Shown: piece after piece, positions 14,566-21,174 of the stretch
Position numbering within the stretch: position 1 is the first letter of the stretch
How the letters are laid out: every line of letters starts with the position of its first letter
DNA from: RGIG4608 sp045606265
GTDB taxonomy: Bacteria > Bacillota > Clostridia > Oscillospirales > CAG-272
Length of the DNA: 21,257 bases
Assembly: GCA_045606265.1 (NCBI GenBank)
Contig: JAZURO010000060.1
Span: 1 to 21,257, forward strand
Direction of reading: 5' to 3'
Position numbers and translations under genes: made by a program
Notes under the pieces: model-generated
What the model saw: only the letters and a program-made list of their open reading frames with translations
Told to the model about the DNA's origin: nothing
Databases searched by the model: none

Positions 14566-14909
14566 TTTTTGACCTCCTCTTTAATGCTTTTCTCAATTTT
14601 TATCATTCGTTCCATTCCCGCCAGCGAGAGAATTTTCATTACCGCAACCGTGGGCGCTCGCAAAGAGAGTGTGCCGCCAAAATCTTTGGCAAGCGCATAT
14701 CTTCCCATAATAAGTCCAAGACCCGAAGAATCCATAAAGCTGATTTCCGATAAATCAAGCACTACCTTCTGCGGCCTAAAATCAAATATCAGTCCGTCAA
14801 TTTCTGTTCTGACACTTATTGCGCTGTGATGGTCTATCTCACCCACAAGCTTTATTTCAAGCACTCCTTCGTTCAATTTATATGAAAACTTTTTTTCTTC
14901 CCAAACCAT
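14562..14909 (-). CDS. spoIIAA: Anti-anti-sigma factor SpoIIAA
   Basis: 115-aa STAS-domain protein. In its unphosphorylated form it displaces SigF from SpoIIAB; SpoIIE (not in window) would dephosphorylate it. The motif EIDHHSA near residue 24 and SFMDSSGLGLIMGRY (57-71) match B. subtilis SpoIIAA. Ser61 corresponds to the phosphorylated Ser58. ATG at 14909 follows GGGAGGG at 7 bases. It is the first gene of the spoIIAA-spoIIAB-sigF operon; in relatives this operon is read by sigma-H, but no convincing sigma-H promoter is seen here, only an AGAAT-type -10 candidate. Confidence 0.95.
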   Translation of the reverse strand: MVWEEKKFSYKLNEGVLEIKLVGEIDHHSAISVRTEIDGLIFDFRPQKVVLDLSEISFMDSSGLGLIMGRYALAKDFGGTLSLRAPTVAVMKILSLAGMERMIKIEKSIKEEVKK

Positions 14910-15032
14910 ATATTTCCCTCCCTTTTTTACTATTTTATCATTCTATTTGCGTGAAACTTGTCGCTTTGCGCCAAGAGTTCAAATTTTGATTTATCGAGCT
15001 GTTTGCTTGCACAAACCAAGCTGTTGTTTTGC

Positions 15033-15052
15033 CCCGCTTTTTCAAAAGCGGG
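15033..15052. repeat. Perfect hairpin in the spoIIAA-Nudix gap
   Basis: CCCGCTTTT-TC-AAAAGCGGG: 9-bp perfect stem with a 2-base loop. It lies in the gene-free stretch 14910-15357. Overlapping short open frames in several phases around it (14930-15150) are low-complexity and are not treated as genes. Confidence 0.7.
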
Positions 15053-15096
15053 CGCCCAGCGGCGTGAGCGAGAAAACGGTCTTTTCTTTTTGCAAA

Positions 15097-15134
15097 GCTT
15101 TTTCTTTTGGGCCTTTTTACTCAAAAGAAAAAGC
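15097..15134. repeat. 13-bp perfect hairpin in the spoIIAA-Nudix gap
   Basis: GCTTTTTCTTTTG (15097-15109) pairs with CAAAAGAAAAAGC (15122-15134) across a 12-base loop. Purine/pyrimidine-skewed arms, part of the hairpin cluster next to repeat copy 2. Confidence 0.75.
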
Positions 15135-15170
15135 GTCTAACAAATCTTGATACCAAAAGGGTTTAGCCGC

Positions 15171-15308
15171 TTTTCTTTGCCATTATAGGCATAAAGAAAA
15201 GCTAACAAAAGAAATGCCGAGATGCGCTCGTGCCGCGCGGGCACCACCTTTGAAAAGGTGGACGAAACAATAGCACGGGGTTGTGCTAACATCTCTATAA
15301 ACCCCAAA
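15171..15308. repeat. Dispersed intergenic hairpin repeat, copy 2
   Basis: Second copy of the block at 91-236. It opens with a hairpin whose arms are GCTTTTCTTT (15169-15178) and AAAGAAAAGC (15193-15202), with an inner GCC/GGC. Then come AAAAGAAATGCCG (15207-15219), a GC-rich hairpin GTGCC/GGCAC (15230-15244), CCACCTTT-GA-AAAGGTGG (15244-15261) and TAGCAC/GTGCTA (15271-15288), ending near 15308. As with copy 1, the conserved end points at the 3' end of a minus-strand gene (here the Nudix gene). Confidence 0.75.
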
Positions 15309-15314
15309 TTAATA

Positions 15315-15350
15315 AAAAAGCACTCGCATCATTAGATACGAGTGCTTTTT
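15315..15350 (-). terminator. Terminator of the Nudix gene
   Basis: AAAAAGCACTCG (15315-15326) pairs with CGAGTGCTTTTT (15339-15350), extended inside by ATC/GAT across one mismatch. Located 8 bases after the Nudix stop on the minus strand, with a U-tract. Confidence 0.88.
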
Positions 15351-15357
15351 ATTTATA

Positions 15358-15888
15358 TTATAAACTATCCAGGATTTCTTTTGCTCGTTTTAATATGGGC
15401 AACTCACGGTTACATATTATCCGTCCGAGAGGTGTTTCTCTCCTCTCTTCATACTCTTTAACAGCATCGTCATAGGTGAGCTTTAAGGTGGAGAGATGAA
15501 AATAGTGTATTTCATCCTCGGTCATATGCTTTTCGCCAAAGGAAATCGCTTTGCAGAGGTAATAATTATTGATGTTATGCCTATGAATAAGGTTATAGTA
15601 ATCACTCACTACTCCGATCTTGCAAATCACATCAACACTTGCGCCAAGCTCTTCTTCAAGCTCTCGGAGTATTGCCAAATCGGGATCTTCGTTATTCTCC
15701 ACTCCGCCGCCTGCGGTTTCAATGCAAATTGCCTTTCCAAAATCATCATCTCTGTCCACTCGAACAAAATAAAAATATCCATCATCATCAAAAACGATTG
15801 CACGTGCAATTTGTCTGTCGTGCGTTACACCGTTAAACGCCCACTCTTCGTCTTTGAGATTAAGCTTTATTTCTTCTTTCATCTGCAT
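15358..15888 (-). CDS. Nudix hydrolase
   Basis: 176 aa. A complete Nudix box (G-x5-E-x7-R-E-U-x-E-E-x-G-U) is present: GGVENNE then DPDLAIL then RELEEELGA. The protein should hydrolyse a nucleoside diphosphate linked to another moiety using Mg2+ or Mn2+. The flanks (RAIVFDDDGYFYFVRVDRDD before, SDYYNLIHRHNINNYYLCKA after) do not let me choose the substrate. ATG at 15888 is followed two codons later by another ATG; the first has a GGTGAT-type SD. Monocistronic: own promoter (15920-15948) and own terminator. Confidence 0.9.
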   Translation of the reverse strand: MQMKEEIKLNLKDEEWAFNGVTHDRQIARAIVFDDDGYFYFVRVDRDDDFGKAICIETAGGGVENNEDPDLAILRELEEELGASVDVICKIGVVSDYYNLIHRHNINNYYLCKAISFGEKHMTEDEIHYFHLSTLKLTYDDAVKEYEERRETPLGRIICNRELPILKRAKEILDSL

Positions 15889-15919
15889 AGTATCACCGCC
15901 CGTTGCTTATTTGTTCATT

Positions 15920-15948
15920 ATTATATCATAAATCAATCAAAAAGTAAA
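15920..15948 (-). promoter_or_regulatory. Extended -10 promoter of the Nudix gene
   Basis: Minus strand: -35 TTTACT, 17-base spacer ending TTATGA, -10 TATAAT (TGATATAAT is an extended -10). Nearly the same promoter precedes the DUF1801 operon and the YbjN-like gene. Confidence 0.75.
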
Positions 15949-15961
15949 CCGAATAATAAAA

Positions 15962-15986
15962 AAAGCGCCCATAAAGTGAGCGCTTT
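15962..15986 (-). terminator. Terminator of the membrane HTH gene
   Basis: AAAGCGC (15962-15968) pairs with GCGCTTT (15980-15986), followed on the minus strand by a run of T. It starts 6 bases after the stop at 15992. Confidence 0.8.
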
Positions 15987-15991
15987 ATACC

Positions 15992-16600
15992 TTATTCTCT
16001 AACAATCTTATGCTTGCACATACTCGTTTTACCACATTCGGGACACTTTAAGCGCCTTTTTGTAAATGTGTGGTAGCCATTAACATAATCCTTCATAGAT
16101 GCCTTGAATTTTGAACCGCAATTTGGACACACCCAATAGCTTGCGTAATTTTCAAGCACCGACGCAGCACCTATGCCCAGTGCTGCAACTATTATCGCCA
16201 TAACTATAAGCGCTATTCGTATTATCCAATGCATTTCAATATAAGCAGCTATTACAACAATAGAGCAAACAGCAATAACCGTTACTATAGCACAAATTAT
16301 AGCCGTGAGCCAAATCTTTTTGTTCCTCTGATTCTCTTCCATCAAATTCATCATATTTTCCTCCGCTTTTTCTTTGTATTCAAGGTCTGATACCCTATCT
16401 CCTGTAAGTAAATCATTTACAGTTATGCCCAATATTTCACACAAAGGCATCATCAAAGAAACCTCTGGCAAGCCCTTTCCACATTCCCACTTTGATACCG
16501 TTTTGTCACTTATGATAAGAGCATCGGCAAGCTCACGTTGAGTCATATTGTTCTCTTTTCTGACCTTGGCAATAAATTTACCTATTTTGATTTGATCCAT
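15992..16600 (-). CDS. Membrane-bound XRE-family regulator with zinc ribbon
   Basis: 202 aa in three parts. The N-terminal XRE helix-turn-helix (about 6-62) shows MTQRELADALIISDKTVSKWECGKGLPE. Two transmembrane helices lie near 96-118 and 124-146. The C-terminal zinc ribbon has CPNC (158-161) and CPEC (186-189). If the HTH is cytoplasmic, the even number of membrane spans puts the zinc ribbon in the cytoplasm too. The likely role is a membrane-tethered transcription regulator sensing an unknown signal. ATG at 16600 follows a strong AAGGAGG. It lies just behind the terminator of the six-gene operon, so it may or may not control it. Confidence 0.85.
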   Translation of the reverse strand: MDQIKIGKFIAKVRKENNMTQRELADALIISDKTVSKWECGKGLPEVSLMMPLCEILGITVNDLLTGDRVSDLEYKEKAEENMMNLMEENQRNKKIWLTAIICAIVTVIAVCSIVVIAAYIEMHWIIRIALIVMAIIVAALGIGAASVLENYASYWVCPNCGSKFKASMKDYVNGYHTFTKRRLKCPECGKTSMCKHKIVRE

Positions 16601-16654
16601 AAGATTACCTCCTTTTGAGGAAAATTATATATGATAAATAAAAAAATAAACACC

Positions 16655-16691
16655 CACGGAGCGTAGAATTTGTAAAAATCTGCGCTCCGTG
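16655..16691 (-). terminator. Terminator-like hairpin after the six-gene operon
   Basis: CACGGAGCG (16655-16663) pairs with CGCTCCGTG (16683-16691), extended inside by one G-T and three more pairs. On the minus strand it is followed by GGTG and then TTTATTTTTTTATTT. It lies between the CPBP protease stop (16728) and the HTH gene start (16600). Confidence 0.7.
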
Positions 16692-16727
16692 AAGTTTTAT
16701 ATATGTATTCCATACTAAAATTTTAAT

Positions 16728-17459
16728 TTATTGTTCCCTCTCAGGCAATATTTTGAGCAAAATCGCAGCATAAGCAAGTGCTATGATACAAATTATTATT
16801 GCCTGAACAATTCTAATTGTATTATCTATTGCACTTTCGTTTGCAAAAAAGCTTGTTACATTAATAAACTGATGCGCAAGTATGCAAGGAAGAAGGGACT
16901 TTCCTCTGTAAAACATCACAACGAACAAAAATCCAATCGCAATCGCAGAAACCACTTGACAAAGATTAGGCAAAAGTGTTGCCCCGCTTCCGTTTATAAG
17001 GTTTACTATATGCCCTATTCCAAAAGTAATACTTGAAACGATTACTGCACTTTTAATTCCGTCCTTTACCATCGCCTTGAACAAAAATCCACGGAAGATA
17101 AGCTCTTCAAGAAAGCCAACACAGAGCATACTGATAGCATAGAGCGCAAACTCAATCCAAGTACCGTTCATTCTCATTCCAAACCAGAAATTACACGAAA
17201 CAAGCGCGGCAAGGGGTATGTAATATATAAATCTCTTTGCTTTTATATCGGTTTTTCTGAGTCCGTAAGCTTCAAAAAGTTCATTTTTTTGCATCCAGGC
17301 AAACAATATTGCGCTCCAAAACAAAAGAAACGGTACAGTTATTATTTTTTCAATTCCGATAAACCTTGAAATTTCATCAGTGATGCTCGTTCCCACAACG
17401 TATATTATTATGGATACAACGGCAAACCAAATTTTGCTTTTATTATACAGCTTGTTCAT
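16728..17459 (-). CDS. CPBP-family intramembrane metalloprotease
   Basis: 243-aa polytopic membrane protein of the CAAX-prenyl-protease/bacteriocin-processing (CPBP, ABI) family. The catalytic signatures are EELIFRG (Glu118, Glu119, Arg123), FGIGH (Phe146, His150) and HQFIN (His196, Asn200). All residues expected for an active glutamate-dependent protease are present. About seven hydrophobic segments. Members act in bacteriocin immunity or processing, or in membrane protein turnover; no bacteriocin gene is seen here. ATG at 17459 follows AGAGG and begins 2 bases after the stop of the preceding 109-aa gene. Last gene of the operon. Confidence 0.88.
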   Translation of the reverse strand: MNKLYNKSKIWFAVVSIIIYVVGTSITDEISRFIGIEKIITVPFLLFWSAILFAWMQKNELFEAYGLRKTDIKAKRFIYYIPLAALVSCNFWFGMRMNGTWIEFALYAISMLCVGFLEELIFRGFLFKAMVKDGIKSAVIVSSITFGIGHIVNLINGSGATLLPNLCQVVSAIAIGFLFVVMFYRGKSLLPCILAHQFINVTSFFANESAIDNTIRIVQAIIICIIALAYAAILLKILPEREQ

Positions 17460-17461
17460 AG

Positions 17462-17791
17462 CTACCTCTTAATATATTTCTTTTCAATTCTGTTAAACGT
17501 GACAACCAAAATGCCAATACCGAGTGTACAGCTTAAAACGAGAAGTACTATTGATATAATTTCACTAAGGAAATATACTGCACCGGAAGCAAAATACCAC
17601 AAGGAATACAGCTTCCACATCCTCGCATTTTCTTTATTGTATGCCTTGACGTCAGTAATTTTGGATTTATCAACGGTGCTTCCCGCCCAAAACCACATTG
17701 GCTTTTCTCGTCTTTGTGCATAGATTCCTATACCCAAAAACAATAGAGCGCAACCGAACACGGTAATGCACCAAATTATTGCTCCTGCCAT
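17462..17791 (-). CDS. Small membrane protein, unknown function
   Basis: 109 aa. Hydrophobic segments at about 3-23 and 66-97 (the latter long enough for two spans) flank a polar loop containing RREKPMWFWAGSTVDKSKI and DVKAYNKENARMWKLYS. The conserved-looking Trp/Tyr-rich loop suggests a real family of small clostridial membrane proteins (a DUF3784-like arrangement is possible), but I do not recognise it with confidence. ATG at 17791 follows GGAGGG that overlaps the end of the preceding gene. Fifth gene of the six-gene operon; shares membrane localisation with the CPBP protease that follows. Confidence 0.75.
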   Translation of the reverse strand: MAGAIIWCITVFGCALLFLGIGIYAQRREKPMWFWAGSTVDKSKITDVKAYNKENARMWKLYSLWYFASGAVYFLSEIISIVLLVLSCTLGIGILVVTFNRIEKKYIKR

Positions 17792-17794
17792 AAG

Positions 17795-18082
17795 CTATCC
17801 CTCCGTTTTATAGAAATACTCCTTAAAGCATCTCATAAATCTTGTTTTATTATATATCATTATTCTATATTTTTCACCGTTTTGCATTTCAAGTGTCGCA
17901 ATAGGAAACAAAATCCATCTCCAACTGATATTCTTAATATCTTTGAGTGGCATAACCAAATTTTTATATCTTTTGTCAACTGTAAGCTTGTTAGTTTTAT
18001 ATATCAGCAAGTCGGGCTCCAAATACAAGGCACCGCCCAGCACTCCGTTATGACACAAGCTGCACATAAATACATTTTTCAT
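17795..18082 (-). CDS. Small protein with PH/GRAM-like domain, unknown function
   Basis: 95 aa. Strand pattern LYLEPDLLIYKTNKL..., YKNLVMPLKDIKNISWRW..., LEMQNGEKYRIMIYN, then a C-terminal helix FMRCFKEYF. This is the layout of bacterial PH or GRAM-like domains, which may bind lipid or protein; the match is by pattern only. The long frame reaches 18130, but the ATG at 18082 follows a strong GGAGGAG and lies 2 bases after the preceding stop, so it is the better start. Two early Cys residues (CSLC) are present without a full zinc site. Confidence 0.7.
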   Translation of the reverse strand: MKNVFMCSLCHNGVLGGALYLEPDLLIYKTNKLTVDKRYKNLVMPLKDIKNISWRWILFPIATLEMQNGEKYRIMIYNKTRFMRCFKEYFYKTEG

Positions 18083-18084
18083 TA

Positions 18085-18693
18085 TCACTCCTCCTCCGGC
18101 TTTTGGCCGTCGTGTGCAAGCCATTTGCACTCACTTATTTCCATATTGGTAAAGGTCGCCTTAAATGATGACTCCTCGGGAGAGCAGGCATAAATTCCAA
18201 AGCTTATCCCATCTGCACCGTGCCACATATGACAAATCCTCATTTGAGAAAAGCTTGTACCGTCAATAGACGATTCGATACAAAAATCATCCTCTCTGCG
18301 ACTGAATCTATACCACATTGTTTTTATGGATGCATCAATAGCTACCGTTGCCCAATCGGAATATCCGTTATTTGTAACAACGCTGCCAAGATGCTGAATT
18401 TTATCATTTTCGTACTCAACAGATGCCTTTAACCAATTCTCAGAGTCAAGATACATCACAATTCCACATTGATCGAATCTATGCTTGCTATCAAATTCCG
18501 TTTTGACAACAAAGGAAAAATATTTATCATCCGTGCTCATCTGCAAAACGGGTGCATTGTCGTTTCTGAAATGATAGTACGTTCTCTGCCACAAATCCGT
18601 GTGCGGCTTTGTTACTATCTCTATTTTTTCATTCGTAATCGAAAATTCAAGCGGTTCTCTGATCCATTTAAGCTTATTTACGTCAAATTTCAT
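18085..18693 (-). CDS. DUF1349 family protein (beta-jelly-roll)
   Basis: 202 aa, no signal peptide, probably cytoplasmic. Family traits: KPHTDLWQRTYYHFRND near the start, LQMSTDDKYFSFVVKTEF, QCGIVMYLDSENWLKASVEY, and GSVVTNNGYSDWAT, followed by YRFSRREDDFCIESSIDG and a closing FGIYACSPEESSFKATFTN. This is the concanavalin-like domain of DUF1349 (related to yeast 'regulation of enolase' protein 1), with a possible carbohydrate-binding role but no known reaction. ATG at 18693 follows AAGGAA, 4 bases after the acetyltransferase stop. Third gene of the operon. Confidence 0.87.
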   Translation of the reverse strand: MKFDVNKLKWIREPLEFSITNEKIEIVTKPHTDLWQRTYYHFRNDNAPVLQMSTDDKYFSFVVKTEFDSKHRFDQCGIVMYLDSENWLKASVEYENDKIQHLGSVVTNNGYSDWATVAIDASIKTMWYRFSRREDDFCIESSIDGTSFSQMRICHMWHGADGISFGIYACSPEESSFKATFTNMEISECKWLAHDGQKPEEE

Positions 18694-18697
18694 TCTA

Positions 18698-19135
18698 CTA
18701 TTCCTTTTTCATCTCCATATAAGGCAAAACTTCAAATCCGTTTTTGCGATATGTATAAATTGCGTTTTTGTTTTCTTCTTCAACTTCCAAACGGTATATG
18801 CACCCCGGATATTTATTCTCTATATGCCTAAAAAAGGCACTGCCTATACCGCATCTGCGATATTTTTCTTTCAGATAAAGATCCTCAATCCAGATGCACG
18901 GCTTACCAAACTCCGTTGAAAAGCTTTTTGCAATCATACCGTATCCCAGAAGCTCCCCGCCGTTCTCAAATACGTATCCTTCAAGATACGGACTATCATT
19001 TACACAGTTATCGATATCTGCCTTGAATATTTCGTCAGATCCATTTGACAGCACGGCAGGAGAGGCATAAAACACTCTCATCATATCAAGCACCGATTCC
19101 CTGTCATTTTCATTCATTAATCTTATGCTGTACAT
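18698..19135 (-). CDS. GNAT-family N-acetyltransferase
   Basis: 145 aa, a single GNAT domain. N-terminal IRLMNENDRESVLDMMRVFY, core strand IWIEDLYLKEKYRRCGIGSAFF with the acetyl-CoA loop RRCGIG (93-98), and the late YRLEVEEENKNAIYTYRKNGF that forms the beta-6/alpha-4 part. It should transfer an acetyl group to an amine; the acceptor (small molecule or protein) is unknown. ATG at 19135 follows AAAGGTGA, 18 bases after the DUF1801 gene. Second gene of the operon. Confidence 0.9.
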   Translation of the reverse strand: MYSIRLMNENDRESVLDMMRVFYASPAVLSNGSDEIFKADIDNCVNDSPYLEGYVFENGGELLGYGMIAKSFSTEFGKPCIWIEDLYLKEKYRRCGIGSAFFRHIENKYPGCIYRLEVEEENKNAIYTYRKNGFEVLPYMEMKKE

Positions 19136-19153
19136 TATTTCACCTTTAATCTA

Positions 19154-19483
19154 TTATTTTAACGTTTTATCAAATACGCCCGTCAGAATTTCAGTTGGTA
19201 TTTCTTGATGAACGTATATCTGCAACATCCCCTTGGGTGTGATTTTATAATCTGAAAGCTCAGATTTGTAAAGCACGACAGCGCTCGCTTCAATATTTAT
19301 ATGATCCTTAAACGGAACTATCCTGATAAATTTTCCGTTGGCACAATAGCTTGGCAATCTTGCCCACATTATTTCGGTAATCTCGTCCGATATACTGTCA
19401 AATATTATCCGTCTTAAAACGTCGAACATTTCTTTAATCTCAGTTGGGTATTTTTCTAAATGCTCTTTTATCTGTACGTTCAT
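19154..19483 (-). CDS. DUF1801/YdhG-like protein
   Basis: 109 aa. An N-terminal helix pair (YPTEIKEMFDVLRRIIFDSI), then ITEIMWARLPSYCANGKFIRIVPFKDHINIEAS, the core of the YdhG/DUF1801 family. The fold resembles frataxin, but no metal function is proved for the family. The frame could start at a GTG (19498), but GAGGGA at 19496-19491 fits the ATG at 19483 with 7-base spacing, so that start is used. First gene of the six-gene operon, behind an extended -10 promoter. Confidence 0.8.
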   Translation of the reverse strand: MNVQIKEHLEKYPTEIKEMFDVLRRIIFDSISDEITEIMWARLPSYCANGKFIRIVPFKDHINIEASAVVLYKSELSDYKITPKGMLQIYVHQEIPTEILTGVFDKTLK

Positions 19484-19518
19484 TTGAATTTCCCTCACAT
19501 ATTATAGTTTCTAAATAA

Positions 19519-19547
19519 ATTATATCATAAATATACACAAATGTAAA
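19519..19547 (-). promoter_or_regulatory. Extended -10 promoter of the six-gene operon
   Basis: Minus strand: -35 TTTACA (19547-19542), 17-base spacer ending TTATGA, -10 TATAAT (19524-19519). It should drive the six genes from DUF1801 (19483) to the CPBP protease (16728), whose gaps are only 2-18 bases. Confidence 0.8.
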
Positions 19548-19553
19548 TAGCAA

Positions 19554-19576
19554 AAAGCCCCGCACAGCAGGGCTTT
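19554..19576 (-). terminator. Terminator of the YbjN-like gene
   Basis: AAAGCCC (19554-19560) pairs with GGGCTTT (19570-19576), with GC/GC continuing inside after one mismatch. Lies 57 bases after the YbjN-like stop and followed by T residues on the minus strand, just before the next operon's promoter. Confidence 0.8.
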
Positions 19577-19632
19577 GTTATACGAAATTTGACATTGATT
19601 CTGAACAAAGCTGAAATTCAAGAACGTAAGAA

Positions 19633-20112
19633 TTATGCCCGATCCTGCTCAATAAACTGATCAAGTGTGATCATATCCTTAGTGAGCATAAAGAATTTGT
19701 CGTTATATTTATCCACAGTGATGGCTGATACCATAATCATATATTCAAACAATTCCTCACCAAGTGTGCTTTCACGATAGCTGGAAGTAAGTCTGAAAAT
19801 GATTGAGCCGTCATTAATATCGTAATCAAAGCTACCGTCAACTATTCCATAGTTTGCTACACATACAGCAACTGCTCCTTCAACGCGCTTATCCTCCGGC
19901 ATTTTGAACGGAAGACAGGACAAAAACTGTACAACCTCATTTTTTGGCTTTACAACCACGATAAAATCGACTGGAAGATCATCTCCATTAATGCCACTTT
20001 TAATTAAAAGATCATCTTCGCGCTTTTCATATTTCCAGTTCATTTTGTCAAGCTTTCTGATCATTGTGTTAAATACTTGTCTTGCTTTTTGCATATCCAT
20101 TCTTTCTGCCAT
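19633..20112 (-). CDS. YbjN-like domain protein
   Basis: 159 aa, soluble. Helical start (QKARQVFNTMIRKLDKMNW), strand region with LPVDFIVVVKPKNEVVQFLSCLPF, then the YbjN-type segment DGSFDYDINDGSIIFRLTSS and an Ala/Val-rich helix MVSAITVDKYNDKFFMLTKD. YbjN-family proteins are small alpha/beta domains of uncertain, possibly chaperone-like or regulatory function. The open frame runs to a TTG at 20130, but GGAGG (20125-20121) precedes the ATG at 20112 by 8 bases. Monocistronic, with own promoter and terminator. Confidence 0.75.
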   Translation of the reverse strand: MAERMDMQKARQVFNTMIRKLDKMNWKYEKREDDLLIKSGINGDDLPVDFIVVVKPKNEVVQFLSCLPFKMPEDKRVEGAVAVCVANYGIVDGSFDYDINDGSIIFRLTSSYRESTLGEELFEYMIMVSAITVDKYNDKFFMLTKDMITLDQFIEQDRA

Positions 20113-20151
20113 TTTTTGTTCCTCCAACAAAGTGTATTAATAATTGCACTA

Positions 20152-20180
20152 ATTATATCATAGAATATTCGATTTGTAAA
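20152..20180 (-). promoter_or_regulatory. Extended -10 promoter of the YbjN-like gene
   Basis: Minus strand: -35 TTTACA (20180-20175), 17-base spacer ending CTATGA, -10 TATAAT (20157-20152). Confidence 0.78.
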
Positions 20181-20191
20181 TACAAAAATTA

Positions 20192-20217
20192 AAAAGCCCT
20201 GCCATAGCAGAGCTTTT
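20192..20217 (-). terminator. Terminator of the HTH/zinc-ribbon gene
   Basis: AAAAGC (20192-20197) pairs with GCTTTT (20212-20217); after one mismatch CTGC pairs with GCAG around the loop CATA. On the minus strand it lies about 50 bases after the stop at 20267. Confidence 0.78.
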
Positions 20218-20266
20218 ATTTGAATTATTACAGATACTAAAGATACTTAAGACAATCGAGGTTTGT

Positions 20267-21028
20267 TTATCTCTTTTTGTAAATCACAAGCTCGGGATTT
20301 TCTCCGTTTTCTTCGTAAGTACAGACGAGTAAAAAGTCCATATTGCCGGCAATACCAAAGCATCTACCACCGAACTCGCACTCAAGCTGATTCGCAAGAT
20401 ATGTGGCATTATCATCGAGGAATTTTACTTTTTGTCCATTTGGGAGCGAGTATTCCATATTGATATATCCGCCCACAAGGAAATTGAGCGTATTGACCTC
20501 GGGCATTCCTTCGATATGTAAATCGTTAAATTCACGGATAAGCTGCTCTTTGAATTTCTTGAAATTTTCATCACCGCCAAGCTCCGCATAGCGTTTCCAA
20601 TAGTTGAGCTTTGGAAGATGCTCGTCAAAATAAGCTCTTGCCGCTTCAGGTAGCCAATTCTCGTTCGACATATGCTTAACCAAGAAATCGGTCAGTTCCT
20701 CTAGGCTTGTATAACAAAAGTTACCGTCTGCATAGCACCATTTGCAGTATTCCTCATTGAAAAATCCGTCGGGTTCTTTGCTGATATTACTGTCCTCAAG
20801 TGGCATACCGCAGCATTGACATATCAACTGCCGTGGCGAACCAAGAAGGGTGTTAATAGAGACATCAAATAGTTTGGATAATAACTTCAACGTCTCAGTA
20901 TTTGGTGTTGTCTCACCATTTTCCCAGCGGGATACGGCTTGACGAGTAACATATACTTTTTCTGCAAGTTCATCTTGTGATAATCCTGCTTTATTTCTCA
21001 GCTCCAATATAATATCTTTTGTTTCCAT
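20267..21028 (-). CDS. XRE-family regulator with zinc-ribbon domain
   Basis: 253 aa in three parts. The XRE helix-turn-helix (about 5-63) is LSQDELAEKVYVTRQAVSRW. A 'putative zinc ribbon' domain follows: CQCCGMPLEDS (Cys70, Cys73) ... DGFFNEEYCKWCYADGNF (Cys95, Cys98), as in the Zn_ribbon_2 family. The C-terminus (~180-253) is a beta-rich unit starting NTLNFLVGGYINMEY and ending LVCTYEENGENPELVIYKK that I do not recognise. No membrane segment. The likely role is a DNA-binding regulator with a zinc or ligand sensor. ATG at 21028 follows GGAGGTGG. It is not operonic with the YbjN-like gene because a terminator lies between them. Confidence 0.85.
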   Translation of the reverse strand: METKDIILELRNKAGLSQDELAEKVYVTRQAVSRWENGETTPNTETLKLLSKLFDVSINTLLGSPRQLICQCCGMPLEDSNISKEPDGFFNEEYCKWCYADGNFCYTSLEELTDFLVKHMSNENWLPEAARAYFDEHLPKLNYWKRYAELGGDENFKKFKEQLIREFNDLHIEGMPEVNTLNFLVGGYINMEYSLPNGQKVKFLDDNATYLANQLECEFGGRCFGIAGNMDFLLVCTYEENGENPELVIYKKR

Positions 21029-21051
21029 GATTACTGTCCACCTCCACAGTT

Positions 21052-21057
21052 ATTATA
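21052..21057 (-). promoter_or_regulatory. -10 box upstream of the HTH/zinc-ribbon gene
   Basis: TATAAT on the minus strand, 24 bases before the ATG; a weak -35 TTGCAG sits 16 bases upstream. A short inverted repeat GCAAC-TTGCT-GTTGC (21081-21095) lies just beyond and could be an operator for an autoregulating HTH protein; that is only a guess. Confidence 0.4.
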
Positions 21058-21174
21058 CACACGATATATCAAGCTGCAAAGCAACTTGCTGTTGCTATAC
21101 CTAAATTCATCTATTTAAATGCTTAACAAGATTTGAATTTATCACTCCATTAAACTGAAATTTGCGCCTTCCTA

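Noticed and set aside
14910..14960. Sigma-H promoter for spoIIA
   Set aside because: An ATAGAAT sequence on the minus strand fits the -10, but no AGGAAWW-like -35 is found at the right distance. Too weak to annotate.
14947..15150. Overlapping short open frames (67, 60 and 64 aa) in the spoIIAA-Nudix gap
   Set aside because: They occur in three phases on both strands, are built from hairpin arms and Phe/Lys/Ser-rich low-complexity sequence, and have no convincing SD. They are by-products of the palindromes.
15315..15350. CIRCE-like GCACTC...GAGTGC
   Set aside because: The arms are AAGCACTC and GAGTGCTT with a 14-base spacer instead of TTAGCACTC-N9-GAGTGCTAA. Position after the Nudix stop and the T-tract make it a terminator.
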